From: Temnopleurus reevesii
Taxonomy: Eukaryota; Echinodermata; Echinoidea; Temnopleuroida; Temnopleuridae
Assembly: GCA_036244855.1 (NCBI GenBank)
Contig: BQKZ01013287.1
Span: 1,767-12,843 of the forward strand
DNA length: 11,077 nt
Reading direction: 5' to 3'
Part shown: positions 7,670 to 11,077 of the stretch, one piece after another
Layout of the letters: each line of letters opens with the position of its first letter
Position numbering within the stretch: the stretch's first letter is position 1
Made by a program: the position numbers and the translations under genes
Notes under the pieces: model-generated
What the model was told of the DNA's origin: nothing
Database searches by the model: none
The model's input: only the letters and a program-made list of their open reading frames with translations

Positions 7670-7765
7670 ATCGAATGAAGAAAAATAATATGAACAAACT
7701 GTGAAAATTTGAGTAAAATCAGATAATTAATCCATTCTAAAGTTATGAACTTTTATTAAATACGA
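7670..7765. repeat. solo internal arm of the fold-back family
   Basis: GAATGAAGAAAAATAATATG, GTGAAAATTTGAGTAAAATC and TAAAGTTATGAAC match the internal arm of the element at 1145-1728, whose left arm has GTGAAAATTTGAGCAAAATC and AAAAGTTATGAATG. The outer tip is missing. Confidence 0.72.
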
Positions 7766-7767
7766 TG

Positions 7768-7880
7768 TTACTTCCCAAGTTGGGCAACGGACAACTTCAT
7801 TTTCATTTTATTAATACATGTACTTGCCCAGTGACTTAATTATGTTGCCCTGGGCATTCGAGCAAGTGGATTTGTAGCGC
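7768..7880. repeat. ACTTGCCC-rich repeat, copy 2
   Basis: It aligns with about 5023-5130, with an extra A/T-rich insert near 7796-7816. It keeps the same order of ACTTGCCC, GTTGCCCTGGGCAT and GCAAGTGGATTTGTA. It directly follows the fold-back arm, with only two or three bases between them. Confidence 0.7.
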
Positions 7881-8361
7881 CCTGAGTGAGTATGCTCTTT
7901 ATTGTGCAAAATGAAGGAAAGTCTTTGCATGCAACGTTGGTAGTTTCTATCAGTAGGCTGTCAACGATTGTTTGTATAATTCATGAATTTCTCATTGGAT
8001 TTGGCACATGGCGAAGCTCCATATCATTTGTTTTTCACAAATAATTAAAAAAATGATCTTGTTTTTGTGAGGATGTCATATTTTAGATTTACATGATGAA
8101 TGTGCTGGCTCACATGTGTTCAAAGACATGATTATGCATGTATGATACATTTCGATATGTACTAGATATGCAAAATGTTTCAAATTTCCTTCCATATTTT
8201 GATTCTTTTTCACCAGAGGTAAAATTCACTAAGAGGCTAAAATAGAGGTGAATATCAATGATCAATCCATAAAAACAAGTGAATTTATAAACTGTATCTA
8301 TATTGCATACTGTGGTGCATATCACTGCCACTTCTTCATTATGTGCTTAATGTACAATCTG
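7881..8361. other. unassigned AT-rich stretch
   Basis: A 73-codon minus-strand frame (8110-8331) has no recognisable motif. I see no RNA gene or clear repeat, although the SINE tail may continue a little into 8340-8361. Confidence 0.45.
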
Positions 8362-8571
8362 TTTATATTATTACCCTGGCCTTAACAATAGCAGCTATGC
8401 ATTTCAATTAATTAGTGTTCAAACATTGCTGCCAGATACCCATTCACCTGGGTTGAGTGCAGCACAATGTGGATGAATTTCTTTGAGAAGGAAATTAGCA
8501 TCATGGCTGGGATTTAATCCGCCTACCCTCTAGTTGAAAGGCGAGAGTCAGAACCACTACATGTACACCAT
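8362..8571 (-). mobile_element. tRNA-derived SINE, interrupted A box (copy 2)
   Basis: Read on the minus strand it starts with TGGTGTACATGTAGTGG, the A box of copy 1 with six extra bases inside. TTCTGACTCTCGCC, CAACTAGAGGGT and a decayed B box GGATTAAATCC follow. Next come AAAGAAATTCATCCACATTG and GTGCTGCACTCAACCCAGGTG, both matching copies 1 and 3, and then the word CCAGGGTAATAATAT near 8365-8379. The final 3' tail is not clear. With a split A box and a mutated B box it is very unlikely to be transcribed. Its orientation is opposite to the other two copies. Confidence 0.87.
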
Positions 8572-8663
8572 GTTTTCTCCTGGCAAATATAATATTGAAT
8601 GATTTCAGTGTTTTTTTTATTACATTATTAACCATATCAGACATCTGAGATATGTGATTTTTA

Positions 8664-8766
8664 CACTTTATTGCCCCGTAAAAGACAGAGCGGTCAATAA
8701 ATTACTTTATTGCCCTCGGTCAAATGTCTATGGGATTTTGCGTGTAAAACAGCGGGCAATAAATTC
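8664..8766. repeat. TTTATTGCCC inverted repeat
   Basis: TTTATTGCCC (near 8668) and GGGCAATAAA (near 8754) form the outer pair. GGTCAATAAA and TTTATTGCCC, four bases apart near 8693-8716, form an inner hairpin. This gives four related words in about 100 bp. TTGCCC also occurs in the hairpin at 8906-9066, so both may belong to one broken element. Confidence 0.6.
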
Positions 8767-8795
8767 ACATCCGAAATTATGAGTGCAGCAATCAC

Positions 8796-8817
8796 TCGCG
8801 ATCGCGATCTCGCGAGC
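8796..8817. repeat. CpG-dense near-palindrome
   Basis: The 22 bases open with CTCGCGA and close with TCGCGAG, with an 8-base centre, TCGCGATC, between. They contain six CpG steps in a CpG-poor neighbourhood. It may be a recombination remnant or a tip of a repeat. No function is shown. Confidence 0.75.
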
Positions 8818-8905
8818 AACCACTTTTGCTGGTAAGTTTACCAATGCAAGTAAGTTTACCCTTTTATTTCATGGATTTCGTGTTCGCTCTAGATGTCTGA
8901 TTTGG

Positions 8906-9066
8906 TTAATAATAACAATATGGACTTTTTCTTTCGGGAGACACAACATTTATGGCCCTGAGTAGAACCGTATTGCCCGAGTCGAAGACGAGGAAAATAC
9001 GATTCTACTCAGGGCCATAATATGTTGTATCCCCCTCAAGGCTAGTCCATATTATTTTTGTATTCG
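8906..9066. repeat. long hairpin (inverted repeat) with 21-base loop
   Basis: Bases 8943-8974 pair with 8996-9028. Both arms spell ACAACAT, TATGGCCCTGAGTAGAA and CGTATT with only two or three differences. Weaker pairing continues outward through AATATGGACT on the left and AGTCCATATT on the right, to about 8906 and 9066. The loop (8975-8995) is GC-rich, beginning GCCCGAGTCGAAGACGAGG. A transcript would fold into a long near-perfect stem. A 60-codon frame that enters the left arm is an accident of the repeat. It may be a fold-back element or the tips of a larger one. Confidence 0.9.
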
Positions 9067-9377
9067 ATCGCACTTGAACAGGTCTTTACGTTTATTATAA
9101 ATTATAATTCACTTCTCTCCGTAGGGCCAACAGGAAATCCTGCGACCCACAATATTTTTTGCCCCTTTTGCTTCATTTTCTTTCTATCCAAAATTATAAA
9201 GTGAGGGGGGGGGGGCGCTCCTTACCCTGGATACGCGACTGAATTAGCGGGGAAACCACAATTAACGTCATATTAAATCTTCAATCGAACAAACGCCCAC
9301 TCAGATTCCAGAATTAGAATTAATCATTTGATGAAATCTTTCTGTGGTTTCAGATTTAAAATAAAAGTGAAATTTTG
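9067..9377. other. unassigned stretch with an 11-base G run
   Basis: A G run at 9205-9215 is the only outstanding feature. I see no gene or RNA. Confidence 0.5.
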
Positions 9378-9450
9378 ACACTCACTTTTTCTCCATCTCT
9401 CTATCTCGCTTCCTCTCTTCTTCATCTCTTCCCTCCACCATCTTTCCATT
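9378..9450 (+). repeat. pyrimidine-rich tract
   Basis: The plus strand is overwhelmingly C and T here (CTCACTTTTTCTCCATCTCTC and similar). Such tracts are common simple sequence and can precede splice acceptors, but no exon follows. Confidence 0.7.
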
Positions 9451-9477
9451 TGCTTTTAGAACTATGCAAAACATATA

Positions 9478-9641
9478 CAGTCAACTCTGGCTCTGGCTAA
9501 TAATTGCTTATTAGTCGATGTGATTTTCTGGAATAAATCATACAAAACCGCTGTTATTAGGCTCTTCTAAGTAGAAATTCTCATAAGTCGAACAAATTTC
9601 TGTGGTCCCAACAAATTCGACTTAATAGGCGGAGTTACCTG
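9478..9641. mobile_element. 164-bp MITE flanked by TA (Tc1/mariner/pogo-like)
   Basis: The left end CAGTCAACTCTGGCT and the right end, read on the other strand, CAGGTAACTCCGCCT are matching inverted ends. TA dinucleotides lie just outside (9476-9477 and 9642-9643), as expected for target duplication by Tc1/mariner/pogo transposases. Inside, AAGTCGAA and TTCGACTT form a second inverted pair. No transposase is encoded, so it would depend on an element elsewhere. Confidence 0.75.
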
Positions 9642-9820
9642 TAGTTTGATTTGCCCTCCAATGATTCTACCCCTTTAATAACATGGCCTGACTTAATTTT
9701 TTTCTTCTTTTCACTGCTCAAATCACAATTAAAATGATTGATAAACATTTGAAATAAAATGATGGCTATCAGATATAAAAGGTTACACTCTTCGCTCTCC
9801 ATAAGGCTGGATTAAATATT

Positions 9821-10098
9821 AGGCCTATAATAGAGGGTTGGTGGTTCAAATCCCACCAATGGCATTAACTTTCTTCAGCAAGAAATATATCCACACTGTG
9901 CTGCACTCAACTCGGGTAAAAATTGGTACCTGGCAGGAATTTATTCCTGGGCATGTTCGAGCACCTGAGTGGCTTGGTCGGCAGTTAAATAGCCAGGGTA
10001 ATAATATGGTACCTAGCATCAAGCAGTACATGTAAATCCTTATAATGATTCAACTATATAAATGGACCAATTATCATCAAATGTTGTTATTATTATTT
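9821..10098 (+). mobile_element. tRNA-derived SINE, 5'-truncated (copy 3)
   Basis: It begins inside the tRNA-like head (TAGAGGGTTGG), has a B box TGGTTCAAATCCC near 9841 and lacks the A box. TTCAGCAAGAAATATATCCA and GTGCTGCACTCAACTCGGGT match the other copies. TACCTGGCAGGAATTTATTC and GAGCACCTGAGTGGC follow, and then CCAGGGTAATAATATGG. After that word the 3' tail differs from copy 1 and ends in TTATTATTATTTT near 10085-10098. Short open frames on both strands within it are accidental. Loss of the A box means it cannot drive its own transcription. Confidence 0.85.
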
Positions 10099-10160
10099 TG
10101 AAAAATTAAAAAAATTGTAAAAAAAATGCAAAAAAAAAAAAAAAAGAATTTAAAAGATGA
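10099..10160. repeat. A-rich tract
   Basis: Poly-A runs, the longest about 15 bases, follow the SINE tail directly. They may be part of that tail or a separate simple repeat. Confidence 0.75.
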
Positions 10161-10948
10161 GATTTTCCCCTCTATATTGTATTCTTGTTGGATTAAATTA
10201 TACTTCTGTGTATAAAGCTAGTTTGTTTGTTACCTCAAAGCATTAGTTTTGTGATTAATGATAATTATTCTTTTTAGGTTTTACAAAGACTCAGCTTTTC
10301 AATGAAATCGTACGTTTAACATAAAAAGTGGCATGAAATATACAATTACATGTACCTGCCTCTCCCATCCACAATTTGAGATTAATTGGCATATAATTTG
10401 AAAAAGTCTTCCACATATACTGTCAACAGGAAATCTCTTTGCGGTTATTCACCCTCTATTAGATACTCTTACACAGTGAGCCAAAACGATTGTCCATTCA
10501 TTTTTTAGTACTGTACAGCTACATGTATGCACTTATATATGATGGGAGGTCGCACGTCTGCGCACCTAAATTCTCAGCTTGAAGAATGCATTATTAAAGC
10601 AATGAATATCCAATTCAATTTTAATCTAATGTTGTAACAAATATCCTAAAGATTATGCGTGAGAAATATCTCAGCAAAATCTGACCAGGAAAAATGCCAT
10701 TTTAGATGAAATATACGCCCCTCTCATTTTTGTCGTTCAAAATATTTGGGTCCCTTCTGAAGTTCTCTGCACCCAATTCACTTAACACGCGGTTGGAGAT
10801 TTTCAGGGAAAAGTCTTGATTTTACCGAGTGCGCGAGTTACATTGCGTATGTAAATGAGGCGCAGATGAGGGACCTGGCGCAGAGGAGGAAGCCTCTACC
10901 ATACAAACAAAATTTACACTTTGAAAATGTCTGTGAGTAGAAGTGACA
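10161..10948. other. unassigned non-coding stretch
   Basis: ATTATTCTTTTTAG at 10265-10278 resembles a splice acceptor and is followed by 13 open codons and a TAA, but nothing identifies it as a real exon. AGCAAAATCTGACCA near 10674-10688 is a weak echo of the fold-back family. Bases 10825-10895 are somewhat GC-rich. The minus-strand frame 10822-11043 runs into the next repeat. I see no supported gene. Confidence 0.4.
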
Positions 10949-11077
10949 ACCCAGCTAACACATAACGTTATCATAACATTCTCGAAAGGTCTTACAAATG
11001 TCTCGAAAAGAACATTTTTAAGAAATATCTTTAAAACGTTCAAAAAACATTATTGGAACTATGCTTAACATTATAAA
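10949..11077. repeat. AACGTT-type interspersed repeat, cut by the window end
   Basis: It opens with ACCCAGCTAACACATAACGTT and continues with recurring AACGTT (10964-10969, 11035-11040) and AACATT words. This pattern is widespread in invertebrate genomes as a short dispersed element. The right end lies beyond the window. Confidence 0.65.

Noticed and set aside
9838..10035. Overlapping plus- and minus-strand frames of about 60 codons
   Set aside because: Both lie inside SINE copy 3, which is non-coding.
10265..10320. Terminal exon after ATTATTCTTTTTAG
   Set aside because: Thirteen codons and a stop after an acceptor-like sequence are expected by chance in AT-rich DNA. No partner exon or strong poly-A signal was seen.

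Overview
The window looks like nuclear DNA of a marine invertebrate, most likely an echinoderm such as a sea urchin. It is AT-rich, has no operon-like gene packing, and has no open frame longer than about 100 codons. It is packed with animal-type interspersed repeats: tRNA-derived SINEs, short elements with terminal inverted repeats, fold-back elements, a TGACCT-rich repeat with a CAGA-rich tail, a PIF1-type helicase remnant of Helitron type, and a tandem satellite. The echinoderm guess rests on a general resemblance of these repeats to ones I associate with sea urchins. A mollusc or another marine invertebrate is not excluded.

Layout from left to right. Bases 1-38 are two head-to-head Tn5 mosaic ends, a sequencing-library adaptor and not genome. 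Bases 51-250 are low-complexity G/C and A runs in two diverged units. A 351-bp inverted-repeat element lies at 540-890 and a 584-bp fold-back element at 1145-1728. A minus-strand helicase C-terminal remnant (2231-2531) abuts a TGACCT-rich repeat (about 2530-2775). A satellite array of about 170-bp monomers runs from 3193 to about 3945. A 176-bp inverted-repeat element sits at 4258-4433 and a SINE at 4593-4937, followed by a repeat rich in ACTTGCCC. Bases 5278-6214 hold the only stretch with a faint coding look that I could not assign to a known element. Bases 6215-8360 are mostly unassigned, with solo repeat fragments. A minus-strand SINE (8362-8571), a TTATTGCCC repeat, a strong hairpin (8906-9066), a TA-flanked element (9478-9641) and a third SINE (9821-10098) follow. 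The right edge cuts through an AACGTT repeat.

I found no intact protein-coding gene, no functional tRNA or rRNA, no CRISPR array and no prokaryotic-style system. The features do not form a pathway. They record successive insertions, some nested or abutting. The points most worth checking are the adaptor, strong over-representation of the palindrome TACATGTA (including one inside a SINE A box), the alternating monomers of the satellite, and a nuclear-receptor-like site cluster inside a repeat. I see no convincing evidence of a new biological system here.
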